Assembly: GCA_019426215.1 (NCBI GenBank)
Contig: CM033395.1
Location: forward strand, 20,140,569-20,204,568
Source of the DNA: Buddleja alternifolia
Lineage: Eukaryota; Streptophyta; Magnoliopsida; Lamiales; Scrophulariaceae
Direction of reading: 5' to 3'
Length of the DNA: 64,000 nt
Shown here piece after piece: positions 21,789 to 31,870 of this stretch (position 1 is its first letter; every line of letters starts with the position of its first letter). The notes beneath the pieces were generated by a model, which worked only from the letters and a program-made list of their open reading frames with translations, had not been told where the DNA came from and searched no databases. The position numbers and the translations under genes are program-made.

Positions 21789-22821
21789 TGACACGCTAGA
21801 AGCTAAGGTGCTTGTTGGCAAGTATACTAGTCGTGTAGTAATAAAAAATGGACAAAATAAGTCCGGGTTGTCGAACCACAGAGACTTGGATTTTTAGCTT
21901 CTGATTTTCAAAAAGGTAAAAGACACTTAAAGTAAAGCGGGACTAAAACAATTTAGTAAATGAAGGACCAAAGGAGGGAACAAGCTATGGATTAAACTTC
22001 ACGTATGATAAAATGACCAAGGCACATGCTACAACCAAATCTACTCGTCAATTTATATGGGTTACTCCTTGAATTATTAGACTCCTATTGCTTTGGTGGA
22101 AACTCCGAAATTAAATATTACCCGATGTCTCGGCTCTTAATAATCCTATGATTAGTTGACGGTTCTCTAAATATGTCAATCCGAGAATCTAATCAAAAAT
22201 CACGCATTAACGTTCTAGAGCTTCCCCGAATAAATCCGGCTAACAACACCCGGGAATCTTTACCTATTTCTAGGAGCAATCCGCATTTGTTTCGGGTGAT
22301 GTGTTAATTTCCTTGCACCCTAATCTATCTTATCTCGAACAACTAGATTAGGCAAGAGATAGCAAGCATATGGTGATCAAACACATGATTGGCATAAAAG
22401 CATAGAATTAATACAAAAAGTAACTTCACATATATTGACTCATGAATTGGCCTTCACACGGCCTTAGTCTCACAAATTTAGCTCATAATCAATAACATAG
22501 AAGATCCTAATGTAGTCATATACATATATGAAAACTCCCTATATTGCTTGATTGATGATGTATCCGAGTCAAGAGCTTAAATCTCAAGCTAGATCTCCTT
22601 CTTAGCCTCTTAGAGTTGATTAAGAATGGCCCAAAACCCAGCAAATCGCCCCTAATCTCCCAGATTTCGAACCCACAAAATGAATTGAAAAATCCTATTT
22701 ATAGTTCCAAATTTCTGTTATCGCGGCGCCTGGGCGCGCGTTGATCGGCGCCTGGGCGCCGCCTAGGTGGCGAGTCTTTCTTGGGGCAAAAGTTTCGGGG
22801 CGCCCAGGCGCGGAAAATGGA
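21789..22821 (-). mobile_element. Athila-like 5' LTR, truncated
   Basis: It is the same as 15956-17296 from tgacacgctagaagctaagg to about aaaatggagc, then stops at 22821. The last 280 bp or so of the LTR (the minus-strand start, U3) are missing and copia gag begins at once. The two LTRs differ by scattered substitutions and small indels (for example an extra block near 21979 and a gap near 22510), so the element is not recent. Confidence 0.88.
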
Positions 22822-23223
22822 GCGAGAGCTTCCAATCTCTGGATCATGGAAATCATTTTTAAGAAGTGGGTTCCCGCACCTTCTCCTTCGCCCATTCATG
22901 CTCTGAAAATCTCTCTTGATATGTGTCATATCAAGCAGTCCTGCTGTGCTCTCCATACAACTCCTTGAGATGTAGCAATATTGACCTGACATCATCCATG
23001 TTTTCATGGGATCGCTGCAATTCATTATTCATGGAGCCGAGCATCTAACCTTCCTTTAACACGGGTGTTATAGTTATCACGCGCATCCTCATCGCTAGGG
23101 ACAGGACGACGGTCCGCCTTGAGCACCTATCCCAGTGACAATCCTTAAGTTTCTGAGCCAGCCAGCAAAGTTTGGTCCATTGACATTCTTTTCAAGTAGA
23201 ACTGATAGTGGGTTATTAACCAT
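22822..23223 (-). pseudogene. copia gag fragment, N-terminal part
   Basis: The ATG at 23223 reads MVNNPLSVLLEKNVNGPNFA, GWLRNLRIVLS. Further parts are out of frame: the ARSILLHLKELYG-like segment and HEWAKEKVREPTS-type segment, of which MGEGEGAGTHFLKMISMIQRLEAL is a frame-shifted reading (22820-22895). The fragment is cut in the RLEALDF block by the truncated Athila LTR. Compared with the copy at 31871-32853, the rest of gag, the protease and most pre-integrase are lost on the insertion side. Confidence 0.82.
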
Positions 23224-23480
23224 TTTGAGAGAGAGAGATATTTATTGCTGAAAATAAACCAAGATTTTATTAGATGATTATGTTGTGCCCAAGCAAAATC
23301 AGGACTTTAATTCTACTTGGCTCCCACTATATTTTTCGAACCATTGCACTCCCACTGCAATGAACAAAAATCTCGTTGGATAGATTTCGTAGTGAGTGAT
23401 TGAGTTCTTAAAAAAATTTAATGAGTTGCAATCTGTTTCGACATATGGCTTGTTGAAATCTTTGAAGTGGCGTTCCACGT
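23224..23480 (-). mobile_element. copia leader (gag-proximal part)
   Basis: Contains, in reverse, the gtgggagccaagt and tgcaatggttcgaaaaa blocks also present before gag at 38500-38640 and in the leader at 54361-54600. On the upstream side it is joined to integrase sequence at about 23480 instead of continuing into leader. Confidence 0.8.
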
Positions 23481-24033
23481 ATTCTTATGTACTTGAGACT
23501 AGGCTTCCTTCCTCACCAAATCTCGTATGGTGTGGTGGGAATAAATTTCGTGGACATTTGTTTAGCTATGCATGTCCCCACAAAGATATGGGTAATCTGT
23601 GTAGCTAAGCATAGAACGTATCATGTCCTATGTACGATTTAGTCATTCTACTACCCCATTTAACGTTGGACTTGTAAACTCATCAAACTCGACACTCAGG
23701 TATTTGCGACCTCGATCTGATCGAAGTGCCTTAATAATATGCCCAATTTATTTTTCAATTAAAGCTTTGAATTCCTTGAACCATTCAAGTGCTTCTCACA
23801 TATACTTCATCAGATAAACTCTAGCCCAAAACTTCATTAGCCCTTTGGAAATGCCCTGAGAATGGTGACCGAGTCATCTTGACTTTAAGACAAGATTCAC
23901 TAGTACGATATAGGTCAGAACCAACCAACTCATGAATTTTAAATTCACTGTTATGTCCCAGTCTAAGGTGCCATTTGAGTTTTTGGTATATTAATTCAGT
24001 ACATTGATTTTGGACATTTAGATTAATATAGAC
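23481..24033 (-). pseudogene. copia pre-integrase and integrase fragment
   Basis: Minus strand: NLNVQNQCTELIYQKLKWHL, RLGHNSEFKIHELVGSDLY, RTSESCLKVKMT, FSGHFQRANEVLG. A deletion removes the HTDVCGP core near 23820. Then come EWFKEFKALI-like, LRSDRGRKYL, VEFDEFTSPTLNG and, after a gap, the PPTPYEIW / GRKPSLKYIRI-like C-terminal block (about 23490-23560). The integrase frame then runs straight into leader DNA. The RT and linker expected next are not here. Confidence 0.8.
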
Positions 24034-24333
24034 CATTAATTAAAGATGCAGAGCCAACTTATTTCCAAAATAAATATCGCAAGAATTATGTTTAAAAAAA
24101 ATAAATATCCTTTCCTGACCAACACAGGAATAGAAATAATATTCTTGACCCCATTGGGCAAAATTAGGCAATCATCTAAACTAATACGATGTCCACTAAC
24201 TAATGTAACAAAAGTAATTCCATTGTGCGTCACAGCCACGCTATGTCCGCTTCCAACATTGATCATTACTTCTTTCTCGTCCAGCTTTCTACATGCTTCC
24301 AGATCCTAGTTCGAAATACAAATGTGACCACTA
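24034..24333 (-). pseudogene. copia protease C-terminal fragment
   Basis: The minus frame reads MINVGSGHSVAVTHNGITFV, TLVSGHRISLDDCLILPNGV, NIISIPVLVRKGY. It is nearly identical to 4861-5193. It ends at the same nucleotide (ccacta) against the same LTR start tgttgtgaat. Confidence 0.85.
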
Positions 24334-24751
24334 TGTTGTGAATAGAACTAGCGGATAAATTTTTTTCTCCGATTCACATAGCTAGGATTCAATTCATGTT
24401 TTTGATACTTTCGTGGTACAAAATCGATATCAAGAGAAGGTGGTAATCTATTTACCTTTTCGTTGAGAAGCAACGGATCATTCCTTCCTCTTGATTGTCA
24501 TGTGAAGGATGATCTTCAACTCTTGAAGCTCAACCTCCTCAACCTCAGACTGGGGCGCCTTAGGGTTTATGTGGAGGAGAAGAATTTTGTGTTTTACTAT
24601 TTTTCACACTCTAAGATGAAAAACTAACTTGAGTCATATTTTAGTTAAACACCTAGTGTATAAATAAAAGACTACTCCTTGACTAAGGAGACTAGGGGGC
24701 GGCCGAACAGTGACCTAGGGATAGGTGTACTGGGCTTTTTCTATCACCAAG
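24334..24751 (-). mobile_element. copia LTR, first part (near-copy of 5194-6861)
   Basis: Starts tgttgtgaatagaac after ccacta and tracks the 5194 LTR closely to gctttttctatcaccaag. It is interrupted by a solo Ty3 LTR at 24752 and resumes at 26759. Confidence 0.9.
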
Positions 24752-26753
24752 TGTCACGCACCCCGACCCGTACATGTAACTCAGATAAGCCACGTGGTCA
24801 GGCCAAGGAGCAATGACCCATTTTCTTCCTTTAAAATGTTATGGTTTTCTAAAATAATAGAAGATATCCCTTTAAAAATAAAAGCAAATCATTTCTTTTT
24901 ATATACATCAAAACCCAGTACCTTCATTCCTCTATTAACATATTTATGTTTACAAAACCATAACAGAGCGGTTATACAAATCAACAACAGAGTACAAAAG
25001 TGCTCGAAGCAAGACATATGAACGTAGCTCTGACTGACCGCTCTGGAGACTTGGGCAACCTTCACATATAAACATGATCATCACCTGCATCATAAGAACC
25101 TAATGAGCTAATGGCTCAGTAAGAAGAAGCTCATATTTTTGAAAGCATTGTTTCACATATCACATACGACAGGCAATAATGCATAGTTCAGTTAAAACTT
25201 TTCTTTTTCCTTTTCATCTTTGCCTTTTTGGGTACCTTTCGGAACCTGTTCATAATAATTGGCCAATGAAAGAGGCATCACGGGGTTCTCATAACCGACC
25301 TTTCGGCCCTATGATATTAACCGCTGGCTCTCCCGTACATCGTGGCTTTATCTATCTTGGCTTTTACACCTCAAGGTATTCACCACCAGTCTATTGTGGC
25401 TTTATCTATCTTGGCTTTTACGCCTAAAGGTATTCACCACCAGTCTTTTGGGTCCGCCGGTCCCACCCGCGTCCCGTGCCTACCCGACCATCAATCAAAT
25501 ACCATACCTCCCCTTTTTCAAATCATTTTCTTTATATGTGCATTAACATCATGCATCATCATCATATATACACAATAAACAAGAATAACATTTATTTCCA
25601 AGTAATCATCTTAAAACACTATAAACATATATACGTCAACACTTCACGCAATAGGCAAGTAATAACATTCATTTCCAAACAATTATCTTAAATCATCATA
25701 AACATGCATAATATGGTCCTTATGAAGCAGTGAAAGAACTTCAACTTACCTTAGGTCCTTTGCAATGAACTAGAAAAGATGACGCTACCGAAGCTAGCTA
25801 ATGATACTTCTTCCTAATTTTAGATGTGCAATAATCTGTAAAAAGGGCATATAACATACCTAAATACAATTCTCTAAAATTATTCCAAATTCACCGATTA
25901 AATTGAAGAAACAACCGATAAAAGACTTACTTGTAACGGCCACGTCGATATACCTAGCTCCATTTACCAATTACTCTTCCTTTCATATTTTTTCCTGAAT
26001 TTTCTTTCTTTCTTTCTCCCCTTTCTTTCTTCTCTGGTTTTTCTCTCTTTTCCTTATGTCTTTCTCTTTCAATTGTTTCATCCAGAAAGCCTTTTAAAAG
26101 GCTTAAGTCTAAGGCGGTTTGCAAGACTTCATTGTGAAGTTTTGTGAAAATAATATTATTATAATCAATGAATTATTTGCAGCTGCTAGCTTGCAGTTGT
26201 TAGCTTAATACGTGTTATACGTTTATGCCTCATATTTTCTATGTGTCACATATTTACATTCATCGTGACATATAAATGACACGTAAGAGCATGTAGGGTA
26301 TGAAATATATTGACCCGGTGACTAGCTGGAAGTTTTCGTGTGCCAAATTCAATCAAAACTTTAAAGTTAAGCGTGCTCAGACGGGAGCAATTCTAAGATG
26401 CGTGACCACATGGGAAGCACGTCAATTACCAATTCATTTTTTTTTATTTTTTTTAAACTAGCGATAAATGCTATACGTCATGTCCGCTTAGACGTCATGC
26501 CTGCTTAAACGTCGTGCCTGCTTAACTAGTGATAAACGTTCGCAAAAATGTACCTTAAATGCAGTTATCACATAATTGAAAAGTAATCATGTTCGTGCAA
26601 TCATGCGATTTATAGTCAATAATAAATGCAACTATCTGACATGCTTATCGTTGGCTGGCGAGAGATTATTGGGCATTACATTTATTGTCAATAATAAATG
26701 CAACTATATGACATGCTTATCGTTGGCTGCGCGAGAGATTATTGGGCATTACA
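24752..26753 (-). mobile_element. Solo Ty3/gypsy LTR with CCAAG target duplication
   Basis: It is 2002 bp, tgtcacgcacccc...gggcattaca (TG...CA). ccaag flanks it at 24747-24751 and 26754-26758. The flanks join into continuous copia LTR sequence when compared with 5600-5640, so the site is proven. The minus-strand start is TGTAATGCCCAATAATC. A perfect 18-bp palindrome aagccttttaaaaggctt (26087-26104) holds a TATA-like core and is followed on the minus strand by GA-rich DNA, as a leader start would be. That supports minus orientation. The outer about 74 bp is tandemly duplicated (26605-26753). Confidence 0.9.
26605..26753 (-). repeat. About 74-bp tandem duplication at the LTR terminus
   Basis: Two copies of a unit that contains gtcaataataaatgcaact, gacatgcttatcgttggct and gagattattgggcattaca. 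They end near 26679 and exactly at the LTR edge 26753, differing by few bases. Confidence 0.88.
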
Positions 26754-26758
26754 CCAAG

Positions 26759-27830
26759 CCCAGTGTTAAGTGTTTAATTAATATCCCCAATCCAGTCCAA
26801 TTGGAAATTAATTAAATACTAATCTCCTTTTATTAATAGTACTTTATTAATTCTAAATTAATTACCATACTATTAATATTGATTGAATAAAATTAATTTA
26901 ATTACAATAATTATATATGTTTATTGTAATTAATACATATCCCTTTTGACAATTTCTACTCCAAGTGAAATTAGCAAAATACCCTTCGAACAGTAAAACT
27001 CCTTTATATCATCTTTACATAGCGCGACTCTCTAGGCTCATCTTGATTGGCATTGGCAGGATTCCAATGATATAGTTATCACCAAGCCATACCGTGAAGC
27101 TATACCGAAACCCAATCAAGTAAGAGATGAATATATCATCACGAACCTTTGTGTTATAAATACCATATGAGTATAAACTCTTCCCTGATGCAACCCGATC
27201 AAGTAAGAGTCATGGAACGCCAAATTCATTCAACTTGATACTGTATTTTATAATCACGCTGATGTGAAATTACTAAACTGCCCTTCATATTCAATATAAG
27301 TTGGTCATTAATGCTTTGGACAAAGACTTTAATTTCACAACACCTATGACATACATGTTGCTTCTTGTTTACTTTCGAGATAGTGAATTCCCTATTGGTA
27401 GTCCATTTCCCATTGTCGAATGCACCAATTGAATCATACTTTGAGGCCGACCCCCAGCAATGGGTGATTGGACCTAACTACTCTAATAGCATATTCAACG
27501 GTACGAGCACAATGTAAATGACTCCTCAGGTCTAAAGTTCACTCATACTATTATAACGGAAATCCTCATCATTGACTATCACTGAGTAAAAATCCATGTG
27601 ATAGTATTACAATGAGTCGTGTTCGAATATGTTAACTCCGTTAATCATATTCATGACACCAGCTCCCACTATCCAATCAGTGTGAAACTAAGCACTTTCC
27701 TTGTCAAAGCAAGTGTCATACTAGTCGAATTCAAACGACCAATTTAAATTCTTTAACTCTTGAACCGTCTTTCTAAGATCAAGCACTTAACTCCACCAGT
27801 GCTCCTACTTATCAAGCACTTAGCTCCAGC
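26759..27830 (-). mobile_element. copia LTR, second part, truncated
   Basis: Continues the LTR from cccagtgttaag and follows the 5630-6660 sequence base for base with few changes, up to cagtgctcctacttatcaa near 27825. It then leaves the family and meets segment A at 27842, so the TGTTAG end is lost. Confidence 0.88.
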
Positions 27831-27841
27831 ACTCCTATCTA

Positions 27842-28255
27842 ATTATTGGGTCTTGATGATAGAGTGTTGGATCAATTCTATGCCTAGCGCTCGACGAAAA
27901 TGTTTGAAGACTATTATTTTGACGTATATGAATTCTTTAACGAGAACCAGAAGTCTTTTCTTGGAACCAATATGTTGATATCCCTCTGCATCCTTCAAGC
28001 TGTAAGTTCTCTCTGTTTTTCCCTTTTTCTATCTTCCACTATAATTGTAGGATAATCACCTGAGTAAAATGAAGATCCCATAGTTATACGATGATTGATA
28101 CATTTGTAGTTTTTCTTAGAAAGCACCACATCCTCGATTTTCTGCTTGTGTTTGGGTAGAAAATGGAGGGCCGATATAGCTGTAATTCTCTTTGATAGTT
28201 TATTCACTTCGGTCGTGGCTATACACATGGAAAGGTTGCCGCTAACATTCTTTGT
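27842..28255 (-). other. Unidentified repeated segment A, copy 2
   Basis: Closely matches 14958-15360, both beginning attgggtcttgatgatagag. The minus frame MCIATTEVNKLSKRITAIS...EKQRELTA is shorter here because of an indel near 27990. Neighbours differ from copy 1 (truncated copia LTR on one side, copia RT on the other), so the segment itself, not a larger block, is what recurs. Confidence 0.55.
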
Positions 28256-28872
28256 CTTTTGATGATGCCATTAGCTTCGTACTTCTTCATCAAGACGAAG
28301 GTTCCAACTGTGAGAGCCCTGTTTAAGTCCATAAATGGACCCATTCAATTTACAGACCTTATGAGAATCTGCACCTGATATGAAAACCTTGGGCAGTTCC
28401 ATATAGATTTTCTCCTCGAGGAACCCATTTACGAACGCGGTTTTCACATCCATTTGCCAGATTTCATAATCTAGGTTTGCAGCTATGACAAGTAGAATTC
28501 TAATGAATTTGATCATAGCTACAGGCGAAAAGGCTTGCTCATAGTCAATACCCTCCCTCTGACTATACCCTTTCGCCACTAGCCTAGCCTTATAGGTATC
28601 TACCTCGCCATCCGGACCAATCTTTCTCATATAGATCTAGTTGCACCCAATGGGTACAATACCTTTGGGTCCAGTCTGTTGAGTCCAGACTTGGTTCGAA
28701 TACATCGAATCCATTTCTACTTTCATAACTTCGTGCCACTTTGCAGAATCCATGTCCGTCATTACTTCATCATAGCTAGCGGGATATTCTCCATGGTTTC
28801 CTTCCGCTACTGCATATAGATTATGCTCTCCTTGTGGCAGATAGCCATATCTCTCAAGCAGTTGAGATACTC
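28256..28872 (-). pseudogene. copia RT N-terminal part and linker
   Basis: Minus strand: linker RVSQLLERYGYLPQGEHNLY, SYDEVMTDMDSAKWHEVMKV, then MRKIGPDGEVDTYKARLVAK, EGIDYEQAFSPVAMIKF, IWQMDVKTAFVNGFLEEKIY, KVCKLNGSIYGLKQGSHSWN. The 119-codon part from 28630 is open. It is cut by segment A just after LRLDEEVRS, so YVDD is lost. It is a close relative of 31010-31560. Confidence 0.88.
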
Positions 28873-29180
28873 TAGTAGACCTTAGCGCTGACGGCTATGT
28901 CTTTGCTGGTTCAGGTTGGGTCTTTTGAACAGTGTCTTCCAAAGGAGATTCATTTGTTCTTCTAAAACAATTACTTTGGACATTAACTTATATAAACCAT
29001 TTATCAAAGACGCACTGCCAATGCATTTATTTCTAAAATAAATGTCACAAGAATTGTTCTTAAAGGAAAATAAATAACCTTTCCGGACCAAAACAGGAAT
29101 TGCAACAATATTCTTAAGCCCATTGGGCAAAACAATGCAATCATCTATTTGTAAACAATGTCCAGACAAGCCCAATGTGT
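28873..29180 (-). pseudogene. copia protease/pre-integrase with the shared integrase deletion
   Basis: Minus frame: GLSGHCLQIDDCIVLPNGLK, NIVAIPVLVRKGYLFSFKNN, NKCIGSASLINGLY, then CSR-type/EEQMNLL reading of the junction near 28963 and TVQ. Pre-integrase passes directly to the pre-RT linker; integrase is absent. Confidence 0.85.
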
Positions 29181-29770
29181 GTGGCCGCTACACTATGCCC
29201 GCTACAATGTGTCCACTACAATGTCCACTATTATTGTAGGATAATCATCCGAGTAAAATGAAGATCCCATAGTTACTTATCTAATATTAATAGCTCACTA
29301 TTGGTGTTTGAAATTGTTACTTATCACTGATATAGGTGAAGGAATCATGCTCCAATCCAAAGGTAGCCAAAACTCTCCTAGTAGCTGATTTTGACTCTGT
29401 GCAGATGCGTCTCGGTTAGATGGACTTTGTGAGCAACTCTGAACTTCTGGGTAGAAAATAAAACCATCATGGTGTTCCAATACCTCTTCGGAAAGAGATG
29501 AAAACCGATCATACTCAATTTGGATGTCATTTGACCCTTCAAATATGCAAACTCCCAACACTGCGCAGACTGCTTTTTTCCTTTTCCTTTAAGGTTGAAG
29601 GAGGTGTCTTGTGAAGGTTTAATGTTGGGCCCTTGAACTTTGATTAGCTTCAATTGCATACTACTATAAACATGATGACCCACTTGTCTTATTCCACCAA
29701 GTGAATAGGTGTTAGTCAGATCTATATAGACATCATATAAGTCCAATAAAATTCCAAACATGAGAGTTTA
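29181..29770. other. Unassigned DNA with a 54-bp piece of segment A
   Basis: 29219-29272 repeats the gtaggataatcatc...gaagatcccatagtta part of segment A. The rest has two overlapping minus frames of 87 and 127 codons (starting MLGVCIFEGSNDIQIEYDRF and MFGILLDLYDVYIDLTNTY) that I do not recognise; LKGKGKKQSAQCWEF hints at a gag-like basic and Cys stretch, but this is weak. Confidence 0.35.
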
Positions 29771-30079
29771 CAATGAGTCGTAAGAGGTTCGGTTAAGGGC
29801 ACATCAAAACATAAGGTTACAAAACTATTTTTATATAGGCCAAAATTGTTTCGATGAATTTATGATATTTTGAAGTAAATAATATGTATATTGAATTGAT
29901 GAATTGCACCGAGTGGGGTCCAAAAACTCAAAAAATACAAAATTTGCACATTAGCCCCTATACTTTTTGAAAATTGTAGAATAGCCCCAATCGGGTAGTT
30001 TAACTTTTCAGAAGTGAAGCTAACAGATGAAAAAATAGGATTATATAAAACTAAGATTGAGATAAATCGGGGTGTTACA
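29771..30079 (-). mobile_element. Ty3/gypsy LTR start, truncated
   Basis: The minus strand begins TGTAACACCCCGATTTATC at 30079 and matches the first about 250 bp of the plus LTR at 54919. It interrupts the copia RNase H after SADNVA. The right flank is gccac; no matching left duplication exists because the LTR is truncated near 29771. Confidence 0.82.
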
Positions 30080-30600
30080 GCCACGTTGTCCGCTGACGCT
30101 ATTTTCTGCACGACAATGTTGTCCCTTCCAACGATATCTCGAATATGTTTGGATTTATTGTGAGACCTTAGTTCTCTAGCCTGCGCGATGTTTATGTTGT
30201 CACGCTAAAGTGGCAACGACAGCTCCTCACTAGGAACCACTTGAAGTTTTGCCATGAACTTCTTAATCCAAATAGCTTCTTTGTCCGCCTCTGAGGCTGC
30301 TACGTATTCAACTTCAGCTGTGGAATCAGTAGTTGTGCTTTGTTTGGAACTTTCCCAGGACACTATTCCCCGAAGTGGACTTTTGGTCATCGATGTCAGA
30401 TTGAAAATCTGAATCGGTGTAACCGTCCACTTTCATTTCTCCATTGTCATATATGATAAGCATATCTTTTGTTCTTCTCAAGTACTTCAAGATACACTTC
30501 ACCGCAATCCAATGCTCTTTGCCCAGGTTAGCATGACACCTACTCAGCACGCTCACAGCATAAGCAAGATCTGGTCTCGTGGATAACATTGCTTACATGA
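30080..30600 (-). pseudogene. copia RNase H
   Basis: The minus strand reads MLSTRPDLAYAVSVLSRCHA, EHWIAVKCILKYLRRTKDML, MKVDGYTDSDFQSDIDDQKS, then (frame-shifted) GIVSWESSKQSTTTDSTAEV, EYVAASEADKEAIWIKKFM, and later VQKIASADNVA. The DFQSD and STAEVEYVA blocks hold the acidic residues. A gap of about 20 codons near 30370 removes the LNGGV region start. The end is cut by a Ty3 LTR at 30079. Confidence 0.9.
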
Positions 30601-31560
30601 GACTTCTCACTACCGAGTGCCGAGGCATAGGGTACTGTGTTCATCTCTTTTTGATCTTCCTCACTTGTAGGACTCATCTATTTAGAGAGATGTATTCCAT
30701 GTCTCAAGAGCAAAAGACCTCTTTTAGAGTTCTCCATCTCAAATTGCTTTAGGACTTTCTTTAGGTAGAGGGCTTGAGAAAGACCTATCAGCTTATTCGA
30801 TCTATCCCTGTAGATGCAAATTCCTAGGATGTAGGTAGCTTCCCAAGTCTTTCATGGAGAATGTGCTTGAACGCCATGTCTTAACCGAAGCTAGTAGACC
30901 TTCATCATTCCTTACAAGTAGAATATCATCTACCTATAGCACCAAGAATGAGATCTTGTTCCCACTGACCTTTTTGTAGACACATGGTTCATCCTCATTT
31001 TTGATGATGCCATAACTTCGTACTTCTTCATTAAGACGAAGGTTCCAACTGTGAGAGGCCTATTTAAGTTCCTAAATTGACCCATTCAATTTACAGACCT
31101 TATGAGAATCTGCACCTGATATGAAAACCTTGGGCTGTTCCATATAGATTTTCTCCTCGAGGAACCCATTTACGAACGCGGTTTTCACATCCATTTGCCA
31201 GATTTCATAATCTAGGTATGCAGCTATGACAAGTAGAAATCTAATGGATTTGATCACAGCTACAGGCAACAAGGTTTGCCCATAATCAATACCCTCCCTC
31301 TGACTATACCCTTTCGCCACTAGCCTAGCCTTATAGGTATCTACCTCGCCATCCGGACCACTCTTTCTCATATAGATCCAGTTGCACCCAATGGGTACAA
31401 TACCTTTGGGTCAGTCTGTTGAGTCCAGACTTGGTTCGAATACATCGAATCCATTTCTACTTTCATAACTTCATGCCACTTTGTAGAATCCATGTTCGTC
31501 ATTACTTCATCATAGCTAGCGGGATATGCTACCATATCTCTCAAGCAGTTGAGATACTCT
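30601..31560 (-). pseudogene. copia reverse transcriptase and linker
   Basis: Minus strand: SYDEVMTNMDSTKWHEVMKV-like linker, MRKSGPDGEVDTYKARLVAK, EGIDYGQTLLPVAVIKS, WQMDVKTAFVNGFLEEKIYM, KVCKLNGSI, then frame-shifted KKVSGNKISFLVL-VDDILL and SQALYLKKVLKQFEMENSK. Relative to 3771-4560 this copy keeps more sequence after the VDD motif. The YVDD Tyr codon is altered (the reading gives a stop before VDD near 30940). It is dead by several frameshifts. Confidence 0.88.
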
Positions 31561-31870
31561 AGTAGAGACCTTAGCGCTGACGGCTATGTCTTTGTTGGTT
31601 CAGGTTGGGTTGAACAGTGTCTTCCAAAGGAGATTCATTTGTTCTTCTAGAACAATTACTTTGGACATTAACATAATATAAACCATTTATCAAAGGCGCA
31701 CTGCCAATGCATTTATTTCTAAAATAAATGTCACAAGAATTGTTCTTAAAGGAAAATAAATAACCTTTCCGGACCAAAACAGGAATTGAAACAATATTCT
31801 TAAGCCCATTGGGCAAAACAATGCAATCATCTATTTGTAAACAATCTCCAGACAAGCCCAATGTGTGTGG
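31561..31870 (-). pseudogene. copia protease/pre-integrase, integrase-deleted
   Basis: A 96-codon open minus frame: MGLSGDCLQIDDCIVLPNGL, NIVSIPVLVRKGYLFSFKNN, CIGSAPLINGLYYVNVQSN, CSRRTNESPLEDTVQPNLN. The join from pre-integrase (NVQSN) to linker (CSRRTNES) is clean and in frame. It is the same junction as at 15895 and 28963. Confidence 0.9.
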
